Assembly (NCBI GenBank): GCA_013696535.1 | Contig: JACCYI010000155.1 | Location: forward strand, 1 to 8,710 | DNA from: Solirubrobacterales bacterium | Lineage (GTDB): Bacteria > Actinomycetota > Thermoleophilia > Solirubrobacterales > Solirubrobacteraceae | Length of the DNA: 8,710 bases | Direction of reading: 5' to 3' | Shown: positions 1 through 7,763 of the stretch, piece by piece | Layout of the letters: every line of letters starts with the position of its first letter | Position numbering within the stretch: position 1 is the first letter of the stretch | Program-made: the position numbers and the translations under genes | The notes under the pieces: model-generated | What the model was told of the DNA's origin: nothing | Seen by the model: the letters and a program-made list of their open reading frames with translations, nothing else | The model's database searches: none

Positions 1-247
1 GGACGCGGGCCGCGCGGGACTTCTTGCGAGCGCCGGTGTTTCGATGGAGCGCGCCCTGCTTGACGGCCTTGTCGATCGTCTTGACCAGCTGACGGTGGTC
101 CGCGTCGGCCGTCTCATCGTCACCCTCGGCGACGGCGGCTTCAAGCCGGCGGAAGTACGTCCTGATCGCCGACGTGTAGCGGCGATTCTCCAGCCGCTCG
201 CGCTCTGTGCGCAGGATGCGCTTCTTTTGTGAATGAATGTTGGCCAT
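1..247 (-). CDS. rpsT: 30S ribosomal protein S20, C-terminus cut by window edge
   Basis: S20 is a small three-helix protein that binds 16S rRNA in the body of the 30S subunit. Read on the minus strand from the ATG at 247, the product begins MANIHSQKKRILRTERERLE, which matches the S20 opening (MANIKSQ-K-). It continues with a basic helical stretch and the family's C-terminal signature around residues 64-78 (QGALHRNTGARKKSR). 82 residues are present; S20 is usually about 85-90, so only a few residues are missing beyond base 1. The gene diverges from murJ with 53 bases between the starts. No SD precedes the start; the ten bases before the ATG are CTTCTGCGTC and immediately upstream is a GC hairpin. 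S20 represses its own translation in E. coli, so a structured leader is plausible for control, but that is inference. The identification is secure. Confidence 0.95.
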   Translation of the reverse strand, partial: MANIHSQKKRILRTERERLENRRYTSAIRTYFRRLEAAVAEGDDETADADHRQLVKTIDKAVKQGALHRNTGARKKSRAARV

Positions 248-257
248 GACGCAGAAG

Positions 258-279
258 CGCCGCGAGTCGGCTCGCGGCG
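258..279 (-). promoter_or_regulatory. 9-bp perfect GC hairpin in the rpsT leader
   Basis: CGCCGCGAG and CTCGCGGCG form a perfect 9-bp inverted repeat around a 4-base loop (CCGA on the rpsT strand). It lies ten bases upstream of the rpsT ATG and just downstream of the rpsT -10-like box. A start about seven bases after that box would be near base 280, putting the hairpin at the very 5' end of the message. It could protect the mRNA end, mask or present the ribosome entry site, or bind S20. It could also fold on the opposite strand, but the plus-strand gene murJ would start downstream of it, so a role in rpsT is likelier. The repeat is directly visible; the function is inferred. Confidence 0.5.
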
Positions 280-285
280 AGGCCG

Positions 286-291
286 TACTAT
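286..291 (+). promoter_or_regulatory. Putative -10 box of murJ promoter, leaderless geometry
   Basis: TACTAT fits the TANNNT pattern of -10 boxes used by the housekeeping sigma factor. It ends nine bases before the murJ GTG; a second reading, TATAGC at 289-294, ends six bases before it. Either places transcription within a few bases of the start codon, and there is no SD in AGCGCGCTC just upstream of the GTG. This is the arrangement of a leaderless or near-leaderless mRNA, common in actinobacteria. No clear -35 is visible. Confidence 0.45.
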
Positions 292-292
292 A
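287..292 (-). promoter_or_regulatory. Putative -10 box of rpsT promoter
   Basis: On the minus strand these bases read TATAGT, five of six matches to TATAAT, in an otherwise GC-rich gap. It lies 39 bases upstream of the rpsT ATG. No convincing TTGACA-like -35 is seen at 16-18 bases upstream, which falls inside the 5' end of murJ. The box overlaps the murJ -10 candidate on the opposite strand almost completely. Confidence 0.5.
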
Positions 293-300
293 GCGCGCTC

Positions 301-2019
301 GTGACCGAGCGGGACCCAGCCGACGCGGCTTCCGCGGGCGCCGCGCAAAGCTCCGTACGGCTTGGTCAGGACGCCTCGGCGACCGGCGGTGACGCCACGA
401 TGGGCGCGGAACCGGGCCAAGCTGACGATCGCGCGGGGCGAGGCCGGGCACCCCGCCGGCTGGCCATCGCCACCGCCATCTTCGCGGTCGCCACAGGCAT
501 CTCGCGAATAGCCGGCCTCGCGCGTGAAGTGGTGGCGGCGAGCTACTTCGGCACGGGCGGTGCGGCCTCCGCCTTCACCTTCGCGTTCCAGCTGCCGAAC
601 CTCATCCGAGCGCTGGTGGCTGACGCCGCCCTGTCCTCGGCGTTCGTCCCCGTCTTCTCCGACCTGATGGCCCGCCAGAAGCGGGCCGAAGCCGCCGCGC
701 TCGCCGGCTCACTCTTCGGGGTGATCCTCGTGGCACTTGGTGCGCTGACCCTCGCCTTCATCCTCCTCGCAGGCGTGATCGTCCCGCCGCTCACCGGTGA
801 CAGCTTCACGCCGGCGCTGGACGGACTCACGACCGGCCTCACGCGGGTCCTGTTTCCCATCGTGGTGCTGCTTGCCCTCAACGGCCTCGTCGTGGGGATC
901 CTCAATGCGCACGACCACTTCTCGATCCCTGCGATCGCACCGCTGGTCTGGAACCTCGTGATCATCGCCGGGCTCGTGCTCCTGACGCCGCTGTTCGAAG
1001 GGGACGATCGGCTCTACGCCTACGCGATCGGCGTCCTGGCCGGAACCGCCGTCCAGTACGCGATGTGCTTGCCGACCCTCAAGCGGATCGGCTTCAAGCT
1101 CCACCCGTCCCTGAACTTCAACGACCCTCGGATCGCCCAGGTGCTCAAGCTGATGCTTCCGGTCTCGATCGGGATCGGGCTGATCAACGTGAATCTGCTG
1201 ATCAACACCACGATCGGCACGCTGATCTCGGACGAGGTTCCGGCGGCGATCGACAAGGCGTTCCGGATCTACATGCTGCCGCAGGGGATCTTCTCCGTCG
1301 CGGTCGCCACCGTCCTCTTTCCGTCGCTGAGCCGCCTCGCAAGCCGGCGTGACCTCGACGGGCTGCGCTCCGTCACCGGCAACGGCACCCGGCAGATCGC
1401 GCTGCTGTTGATTCCGTCCGCCGCCGCCACCATCGCCCTCGCGATGCCGATGGTCCGGCTGGTCTACGAACGCGGCGAGTTCGACGTCGAATCGACCCGC
1501 CTGGTGTCCGAGGCGTTGTTCTGGTTCTCCTTCTCCCTGCCGTTCTCGGGGATCAACCTGCTGCTCACGCGGACCTTCTTCGCCCTCCAGCGCCCATGGC
1601 TGCCGACGCGGCTCGCCGTGGGCACCCTGATCATCAACGTGGCGGTGTCAGTGGCGCTCTACAGGCCGATCGGGATCGGGGGCGTCGTGCTCGGCACCGC
1701 GGTCTCCACGGCGGCCATGACAGTCGGCCAGGCCTGGGTCCTTCGCTCCGAGCTCCACGGGATCGAGCTCCGGCGGACGTTGATCGCGATGGCGCAGATC
1801 CTCGCCGCCTCGGTGGCCTTCGGGCTCGTCGCCTACGCCGGATGGTGGGTGCTCGACCACGCGCTCGGACGCTCCCTTCTGGCCGAGATCGTGTCCGTCG
1901 GCGGCGGCCTGACGGCAGGGACGCTCGTCTACGGAGGTCTGGTACTGCTGATGCGGATTCCGGAAGCCCAGCAGATCCTGGATCTCTTCACCGCCAGACT
2001 GCGGCGCCGCGCCTCGTAG
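301..2019 (+). CDS. murJ: Lipid II flippase MurJ (MviN family)
   Basis: MurJ moves lipid-linked peptidoglycan precursor (lipid II) across the cytoplasmic membrane; it is a MOP-superfamily protein of the MVN group with about 14 membrane helices. The 572-residue product has a hydrophilic Ala/Gly/Asp-rich N-terminus (residues 1-53), then many hydrophobic segments. The family core is visible at residues 66-76 ([11 protein letters not shown]) and 98-115 (LPNLIR...SSAFVPVF). R69, R75 and R103 fall at the same spacing as the cavity arginines R18, R24 and R52 of E. coli MurJ. No C-terminal pseudokinase domain, as in mycobacterial MviN, is present. The GTG at 301 is chosen because a -10-like box sits just before it; an in-frame ATG at 400 (residue 34) would remove most of the extension and still keep the whole membrane domain. 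lepA follows after ten bases, so the two are probably co-transcribed. Confidence 0.93.
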   Translation: MTERDPADAASAGAAQSSVRLGQDASATGGDATMGAEPGQADDRAGRGRAPRRLAIATAIFAVATGISRIAGLAREVVAASYFGTGGAASAFTFAFQLPNLIRALVADAALSSAFVPVFSDLMARQKRAEAAALAGSLFGVILVALGALTLAFILLAGVIVPPLTGDSFTPALDGLTTGLTRVLFPIVVLLALNGLVVGILNAHDHFSIPAIAPLVWNLVIIAGLVLLTPLFEGDDRLYAYAIGVLAGTAVQYAMCLPTLKRIGFKLHPSLNFNDPRIAQVLKLMLPVSIGIGLINVNLLINTTIGTLISDEVPAAIDKAFRIYMLPQGIFSVAVATVLFPSLSRLASRRDLDGLRSVTGNGTRQIALLLIPSAAATIALAMPMVRLVYERGEFDVESTRLVSEALFWFSFSLPFSGINLLLTRTFFALQRPWLPTRLAVGTLIINVAVSVALYRPIGIGGVVLGTAVSTAAMTVGQAWVLRSELHGIELRRTLIAMAQILAASVAFGLVAYAGWWVLDHALGRSLLAEIVSVGGGLTAGTLVYGGLVLLMRIPEAQQILDLFTARLRRRAS

Positions 2020-2029
2020 GCTGCTCTGC

Positions 2030-3838
<1,809 letters not shown>

Positions 3839-3840
3839 AA

Positions 3841-3846
3841 TACACT
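3841..3846 (+). promoter_or_regulatory. Possible -10 box upstream of hadAB
   Basis: TACACT lies two bases after the lepA stop codon, 37 bases before the hadA start, in the only AT-rich patch of the gap. A start near 3853 would give a leader of about 31 bases that contains the strong SD. A TTGGCG at 3822-3827 is too close (13 bases) to be a normal -35, so this is a weak call. The hadAB genes may instead be read through from lepA. Confidence 0.3.
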
Positions 3847-3871
3847 CCGCCCGCGCCCGTCCCGCTCCACC

Positions 3872-3878
3872 GAGGAGG
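3872..3878 (+). promoter_or_regulatory. Strong Shine-Dalgarno fixing the TTG start of hadA
   Basis: GAGGAGG followed by ACCGC and then TTG gives an SD with five bases of spacing. It is the best SD in the window and decides the TTG at 3884 as the start. The contrast with the neighbouring genes, which have little or no SD, is notable. Confidence 0.7.
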
Positions 3879-3883
3879 ACCGC

Positions 3884-4327
3884 TTGCCCGTCGCCACCGA
3901 CGCCGTCGGTAAGACCTATCCGCCCGTCGTTTACGCGGTGGGCCGGGAGAAGATCCGCGAGTACGCCGCCGCGGTCTCAGAGACCCATCCCGTGTGCACC
4001 GACCTTGACGCCGCCCGCGCGGCCGGGCATGCCGACGTGGTCGCGCCGCCCATGTTCGCGGTGGTCTATGGCTCGGCGGCCATCGCCCAGCCCTTCACGG
4101 ATCCGCAGGTCGCCATCGACTTCGCCCACATGGTGCACGGGAGCCAGGAGTTCGCCTGGGGCCCGCTCGTGGTGGCAGGCGACGAGATCTCGACCGAAAC
4201 CGAGGTCAGTTCGATCGACGAGCGAGGTGGGATGGGCTTCTACGTGTTCGAGACGCGCTCCACCAACCAGCGCGGTGAGCGGGTCAGCACCGGCACCTGG
4301 ACCATGATCGTGCGGGGAGAGGAATGA
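3884..4327 (+). CDS. HadA-like FAS1-type dehydratase subunit (MaoC N-terminal domain)
   Basis: The 147-residue product resembles HadA, the acyl-chain-binding subunit of the mycobacterial (3R)-hydroxyacyl-ACP dehydratase that acts in fatty-acid synthase II. Seen in the sequence: a GREKIREYA motif at 20-28 (HadA proteins carry a very similar one), VAPPMF at 53-58, and a hot-dog-fold pattern ending in TGTWTMIV. At the place where catalytic partners have G-D-x-N-P-I-H, this protein reads S-E-T-H-P-V-C (residues 32-38), so the Asp and His are replaced by Glu33 and Cys38. A non-catalytic, substrate-holding role is therefore likely, as known for HadA. The TTG start is supported by the strong SD just upstream. 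The stop overlaps the hadB-like start (ATGA), which points to a stoichiometric heterodimer. It could also serve another enoyl hydratase pathway; the substrate is not shown. Confidence 0.82.
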   Translation: MPVATDAVGKTYPPVVYAVGREKIREYAAAVSETHPVCTDLDAARAAGHADVVAPPMFAVVYGSAAIAQPFTDPQVAIDFAHMVHGSQEFAWGPLVVAGDEISTETEVSSIDERGGMGFYVFETRSTNQRGERVSTGTWTMIVRGEE

Positions 4328-4719
4328 CCATGCCCGACTTCGCCGAAGGCGCCGAGCTCGAGACGCTGACCGTCGAACCCGATCCTTACGTCACTGTCCG
4401 ATACGCCGGCGCGTCGGGCGACTTCAACCCGATCCACATCGACGAGGAGTTCGCCAAGTCGGTCGGGCTTCCCGGCAGGATCCTGCACGGACTGTGGACC
4501 ATGGCGCAGGTCGCCCGGGCCCAGACGGAAGCCGCCGGAGGCCCGCAGGCGCTCAAGCGCCTCTCTGTCCAGTTCCGGGGGATGGGGGTGCTCCAAGAGG
4601 AGATCCGCGTCACGTCCAAGGTGCGCGAGGTCGCCGACCGGGTCGCGCTGATCGACACGGAAGCTGAGCAGGGCGGCAAGCGGATCATCCGCAAGGGCGA
4701 GGCGGAGGTGGCGGTCTAG
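4324..4719 (+). CDS. HadB-like catalytic (R)-hydroxyacyl dehydratase subunit (MaoC family)
   Basis: The 131-residue single hot-dog protein belongs to the MaoC/(R)-specific hydratase-2 family, which removes water from (3R)-hydroxyacyl thioesters (or adds it in reverse). The signature is complete: ASGDFNPIHIDEEFA at 30-44 holds the catalytic Asp33 and His38, followed by LPGRILHGLW at 49-58. The length is close to mycobacterial HadB (about 140). It overlaps the upstream hadA-like gene by four bases, so the two products probably form a HadAB-type enzyme for the dehydration step of fatty-acid elongation. No FabZ or other FAS-II gene is in the window. The start could be the ATG at 4324 or the ATG at 4330, which is better spaced from GAGAGGA. 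A general MaoC hydratase of another pathway is the alternative. Confidence 0.85.
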   Translation: MTMPDFAEGAELETLTVEPDPYVTVRYAGASGDFNPIHIDEEFAKSVGLPGRILHGLWTMAQVARAQTEAAGGPQALKRLSVQFRGMGVLQEEIRVTSKVREVADRVALIDTEAEQGGKRIIRKGEAEVAV

Positions 4720-4729
4720 GCCCGGCCTA
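4717..4729. promoter_or_regulatory. 13-base perfect palindrome at the hrcA promoter, possible operator
   Basis: TAGGCCCGGCCTA has two perfect 6-base arms around one central base. It begins on the hadB stop codon and ends inside the putative hrcA -10 box, so a bound protein would block RNA polymerase. It is not the CIRCE element (TTAGCACTC-N9-GAGTGCTAA) that HrcA normally binds. The symmetry is directly seen; the operator role is inferred and may be chance. Confidence 0.3.
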
Positions 4730-4733
4730 TCCT
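4728..4733 (+). promoter_or_regulatory. Putative -10 box of hrcA promoter, leaderless geometry
   Basis: TATCCT fits TANNNT and ends seven bases before the hrcA GTG at 4741, so transcription would start on or next to the start codon. No SD lies in the 21-base gap between hadB and hrcA. This suggests a promoter of its own for hrcA-dnaJ-prmA producing a leaderless message. Confidence 0.42.
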
Positions 4734-4740
4734 CTTCGGC

Positions 4741-5760
4741 GTGCTCACCCCGCGCCAGGAGCTACTGCTGGGAAAAGTGGTCGCCGGCTACGCGGCGGCG
4801 GGCATGCCCGTGGGCTCCAAGGCCCTCGCGGCCGACCCAGACGTGGACTGTGGTCCTTCCACCGTCCGCAACGAGCTGGCCGTGCTCGAGGAGCAGGGCC
4901 TGCTCGCCCACCCCCATACCTCCGCCGGCCGGGTGCCCACCGACGCCGGGCACCGCTACTTCGTCGACCGCCTCCTCCCGGCGGCCCGCGCGGACGCACC
5001 CGTGCTCCGGCTGACCCTCGTGCGCCGCGAGATCGACGAGGCCATGCGCTTCACCACGGAGACGCTCTCCCAGGTCACGAACCTGCTGGCGATCGTCTCG
5101 GCGCCGCCCATCAACACGACCACGATCCGTCACGTCGAAGTCCTCGCCCTGCAGCCCCAGGTCCTGATGGTCGTGATCATCACCTCGACCGGGGGGGTCT
5201 CCAAGCGCGTCTTCACCTTCGAGCGACCTGTGGACGCCGGCTTGGCGGAGTGGGCGGCTGCCTATCTCAACGAGCAGCTCGTCGGCACCGGCCTGGGCGC
5301 CCGCACGCTGCGCTCAAAGCTCGCCGATCCCACGCTCGGAGCCACCGAGGGCGCCTTCGTGCAGACCCTGACTCCGGCGTTCACCGAGCTCGCCGAGACC
5401 GCCGACGACACGCTCTACGTCGATGGTGCCGCCCGGCTGGTCTCCGAGCTGCGCTTCCAGGACGTCGCGCAGCTCAACGCGTTGATGGAGATGCTGGAGC
5501 GGCGGGTGACCATGCTCGGAGTCGTTTCCGCCGCGCTCGGCCAGCGAGGCCTGTACGTCCGCATCGGGCACGAGAACGAGGCGCCCGCCCTGCAGACCCT
5601 TTCGCTCGTAGGCGCCAACTATGGCCTGCCGGCGCGCAATCTCGGCACTGTGTCCGTGATCGGCCCGACCTCGATGGACTACGGGTCGACGATCCGCTGC
5701 GTCCGTGAGGCGGCAGGTCAGCTCTCAAGGTTCATCGAGGACGTCTACGAGGATGGCTAA
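4741..5760 (+). CDS. hrcA: Heat-inducible transcription repressor HrcA
   Basis: HrcA is a dimeric repressor of class I heat-shock genes (dnaK and groE operons) that binds CIRCE operators and needs GroEL for activity. The 339-residue product has the usual length. Residues 1-76 form the winged helix-turn-helix, beginning LTPRQ and carrying the family signature STVRNELAVLEEQGLL (40-55) and PHTSAGRVPTDAGHRYFVD (58-76). The rest is the GAF-like and dimerization part, with LYVRIGHEN and the conserved C-terminal stretch GTVSVIGPTSMDYG. The GTG start places LTPRQ at the normal N-terminus, with no SD in front. dnaJ overlaps or nearly touches its 3' end. No CIRCE is visible upstream, so if HrcA controls itself here it must use another site. 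Confidence 0.96.
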   Translation: MLTPRQELLLGKVVAGYAAAGMPVGSKALAADPDVDCGPSTVRNELAVLEEQGLLAHPHTSAGRVPTDAGHRYFVDRLLPAARADAPVLRLTLVRREIDEAMRFTTETLSQVTNLLAIVSAPPINTTTIRHVEVLALQPQVLMVVIITSTGGVSKRVFTFERPVDAGLAEWAAAYLNEQLVGTGLGARTLRSKLADPTLGATEGAFVQTLTPAFTELAETADDTLYVDGAARLVSELRFQDVAQLNALMEMLERRVTMLGVVSAALGQRGLYVRIGHENEAPALQTLSLVGANYGLPARNLGTVSVIGPTSMDYGSTIRCVREAAGQLSRFIEDVYEDG

Positions 5761-6889
5761 GCCAATGGCGCGCGACTACTACGACGTCCTCGGCGTCCCG
5801 CGGGAGGCCGACGAGGCCCAGGTGAAGAAGGCGTTCCGCCGACTCGCCCGCGAGCTTCACCCCGACGTCAACGCCCACGACCCGGAAGCCGAGGAGAAGT
5901 TCAAGGAGGCCGCCGAGGCCTACGAGGTGCTCTCCGACTCGGAGCGCCGTCGTCAGTACGACGCCTACGGACACGAGGGGCTGCGGTCGGGTGGCTATTC
6001 CCCGAACTTCGACGGCTTCGGCTCGATCTCGGACCTGTTCTCGGCGTTCTTCGGGGGCGGCGCGGGAGGAGGCGGACGCGGCGGGCCCGCGCAGGGCGGC
6101 GACGTGGCGGTGGCCGTAGAGATCGACCTCGGGCAGGCGGCGCGCGGCGCCCCCGTCAAGGTCAGCTACGACGCCGTCGTCCGGTGCGAGACCTGCAGGG
6201 GCAACGGCGCGAAGCCCGGCACGCCCATCCGGACGTGCGAGCGCTGCGGTGGAGCCGGCCAGGTCCAGGCCGTCACCCGTACGGCCTTCGGACAGATGGT
6301 GCGGACCGCGGTCTGCGACGTCTGCGAGGGCGACGGGCGGGTGCCCGAGCAGCCGTGTGACACCTGCCGAGGCCGTGGAATGGTCGCCGACCGCACCGAG
6401 CTCGAAGTTGACGTGCCGGCCGGAATCGCCGATGGACAGCGTATTCGCGTCACCGGCCGCGGGCACGGTGGCGAGCGCGGCGGACCTCCGGGCGATCTGT
6501 ACGTGCTCGTGCGCGTCGCGGAGGACGAGCGCTTCATTCGCGACGGCAATGATCTCGTCACGTTGGTGGACGTGCCGGCGCCGCTGGCCGCGCTCGGTAC
6601 GCGACTCGAGGTGCCGACGCTCGACGGTCCCGTGCCCCTCGAGGTCCCGGCCGGCACCCAGCCCGGCGAGACCATCACGCTCGGCGGCCGCGGGCTTCCG
6701 CCCCTGCGCCGGGGCCGCACCGGCGACCTGCGGGTGATCGTCAACGTGACCATCCCCCGGCGGCTCAGCCGAAATCAGCGTGAGCTGCTGGGGAAGCTTG
6801 CGGAATCCATGACCGAGGAGAACCTGCGCTCGGACGAGGGCCGGTTATCCAGGCTCAAGCGCGCGGTCACCGGCGGCAGCCGGGCGTGA
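5753..6889 (+). CDS. dnaJ: Molecular chaperone DnaJ (Hsp40, type I)
   Basis: DnaJ binds unfolded proteins and stimulates the ATPase of DnaK. From the ATG at 5753 the product has 378 residues with all type I parts: a J domain at about 6-72 with the HPD triad at 36-38, a short Gly/Phe region at about 73-115, four CxxCxGxG zinc motifs starting at C145, C162, C188 and C202, then two beta-sandwich substrate-binding domains and a C-terminal dimerization tail. The start is uncertain: ATG 5753 overlaps the hrcA stop by eight bases, whereas ATG 5765 begins MARDYY, nearer the usual DnaJ N-terminus, and lies four bases after the hrcA stop. Each has a GAGGA eleven bases upstream. The open frame further upstream to 5705 lies inside hrcA and has no DnaJ homology. 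It is linked with hrcA, so this is probably the heat-shock DnaJ paralogue (DnaJ2); dnaK is not in the window. Confidence 0.96.
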   Translation: MAKPMARDYYDVLGVPREADEAQVKKAFRRLARELHPDVNAHDPEAEEKFKEAAEAYEVLSDSERRRQYDAYGHEGLRSGGYSPNFDGFGSISDLFSAFFGGGAGGGGRGGPAQGGDVAVAVEIDLGQAARGAPVKVSYDAVVRCETCRGNGAKPGTPIRTCERCGGAGQVQAVTRTAFGQMVRTAVCDVCEGDGRVPEQPCDTCRGRGMVADRTELEVDVPAGIADGQRIRVTGRGHGGERGGPPGDLYVLVRVAEDERFIRDGNDLVTLVDVPAPLAALGTRLEVPTLDGPVPLEVPAGTQPGETITLGGRGLPPLRRGRTGDLRVIVNVTIPRRLSRNQRELLGKLAESMTEENLRSDEGRLSRLKRAVTGGSRA

Positions 6890-7731
6890 TCCGCCTCTCG
6901 GTGCGGGTCGCCCGCGCCGAGGCGGAATCCGTGCTGGCCGAGCTGCTCGAGCTGGCTCCGGGCGGCCTCGAGGAGCGCGACGACGGCGAGGAGATCGTCG
7001 AGTACGTCATCTACGGCGCCCCGGGTGAGCTGCCGGCTATGCCGGATGTCCGTGCGGCGGCGGGAGCCACCTTGGTCGGCGTTTCGACGTCTGAGGTGCC
7101 CGACGACTGGGACGAGCGCTGGAAGGCCTTCCATCGACCGGTCGAGGTCTCCGGCGCCCTGGGTCGAGTGCGGGTGCGTCCACCGTGGGAAGCGTCGGAG
7201 GGCGACGCGATCGACGTGTGCATCGATCCGGCCCAGGCCTTCGGCACCGGCGCCCATGCCACCACGAGGCTCTGCCTCGAGTTGCTGCTCGATCAGGCGA
7301 ACCGGCCCGCGGGAGGGTTCGCCGACTGGGGGACCGGAAGCGGGGTGCTGGCGGTGGTGGCGGCCAAGCTCGGCTACAGCCCCGTCGTTGCCGTTGACTT
7401 CGATCCGCTCAGCGTGGAGGCGTGTTCGGAGAACGCGCGCGTCAACGGGGTGGGGCTCGAGGCGCGCCGCGTCGACCTGCGAGCCGAGGCCGGTCCATGG
7501 GCGCCGACGGTGTGCGCGAATCTGCTGCGGCCGCTCCTCCTGGCCGTCGCCGAGCGGCTGCCGCGTGCTCCCGAGCTCCTGATCGTGTCGGGGCTGCTCG
7601 TCGACGAGGCGGACGAGGTGGCGGCGGCGTTCGCGGCGTGCGGGATGACCGAGGCCGACCGGAGGACGTCGGGCGAGTGGGCGGCGGTGGCGCTGACCTC
7701 AAACCCGGTGGGGGATCTGGCCGCCGCTTGA
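6886..7731 (+). CDS. prmA: Ribosomal protein L11 methyltransferase PrmA
   Basis: PrmA uses S-adenosylmethionine to methylate ribosomal protein L11. In the 281-residue product, residues 1-70 are the short substrate-recognition domain. The family signature follows: DERWKAFHRP at 76-85 and DPAQAFGTGAHATT at 114-127 (usually DPGMAFGTGTH-TT), then SAM motif I DWGTGSGVLAV at 147-157, acidic D171 after strand 2, and the ANLL motif at 211-214, which in PrmA replaces the NPPY of other amino-group methylases. The family is usually about 290-310 residues, so this copy is slightly short. The GTG start overlaps the dnaJ stop (GTGA), which shows translational coupling. In many bacteria rsmE follows; here the operon ends and a convergent gene follows. 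Confidence 0.93.
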   Translation: MIRLSVRVARAEAESVLAELLELAPGGLEERDDGEEIVEYVIYGAPGELPAMPDVRAAAGATLVGVSTSEVPDDWDERWKAFHRPVEVSGALGRVRVRPPWEASEGDAIDVCIDPAQAFGTGAHATTRLCLELLLDQANRPAGGFADWGTGSGVLAVVAAKLGYSPVVAVDFDPLSVEACSENARVNGVGLEARRVDLRAEAGPWAPTVCANLLRPLLLAVAERLPRAPELLIVSGLLVDEADEVAAAFAACGMTEADRRTSGEWAAVALTSNPVGDLAAA

Positions 7732-7737
7732 GGTCTT

Positions 7738-7759
7738 CCGCGAGCCTTCCGCTCGGCGG
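7738..7759. terminator. Hairpin between convergent prmA and SDR gene
   Basis: CCGCGAGC and GCTCGGCGG pair as an 8-bp stem with one bulged G (7756) around a five-base loop (CTTCC). It lies six bases after the prmA stop and four bases beyond the stop of the opposing SDR gene, so it could end both transcripts. There is no T-run on either side, which is usual for hairpin terminators in GC-rich genomes but lowers certainty. Confidence 0.4.
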
Positions 7760-7763
7760 TCTC

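Noticed and set aside
44..232. 62-residue plus-strand open frame at the left end
   Set aside because: Antisense to rpsT, whose S20 identity is clear; no SD or homology supports the plus-strand frame.
1165..1690. Repeated GATCGGGATCGGG at about 1167 and 1669 within murJ
   Set aside because: Both copies encode Ile-Gly-Ile-Gly in membrane segments; the short match is explained by codon choice and is not a repeat element.
4720..4740. CIRCE operator before hrcA
   Set aside because: No TTAGCACTC or GAGTGCTAA half-site, even with mismatches, was found in the gap or in the end of hadB.
6050..6110. Low-complexity GGC-rich run in dnaJ
   Set aside because: It encodes the normal Gly-rich linker after the J domain, in frame, and is not a DNA repeat.
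5732..6466. 244-residue open frame on the minus strand across dnaJ
   Set aside because: Antisense to the J domain and zinc-finger coding region, with no family motif and Ala/Gly/Arg/Val composition from GC-rich third positions.
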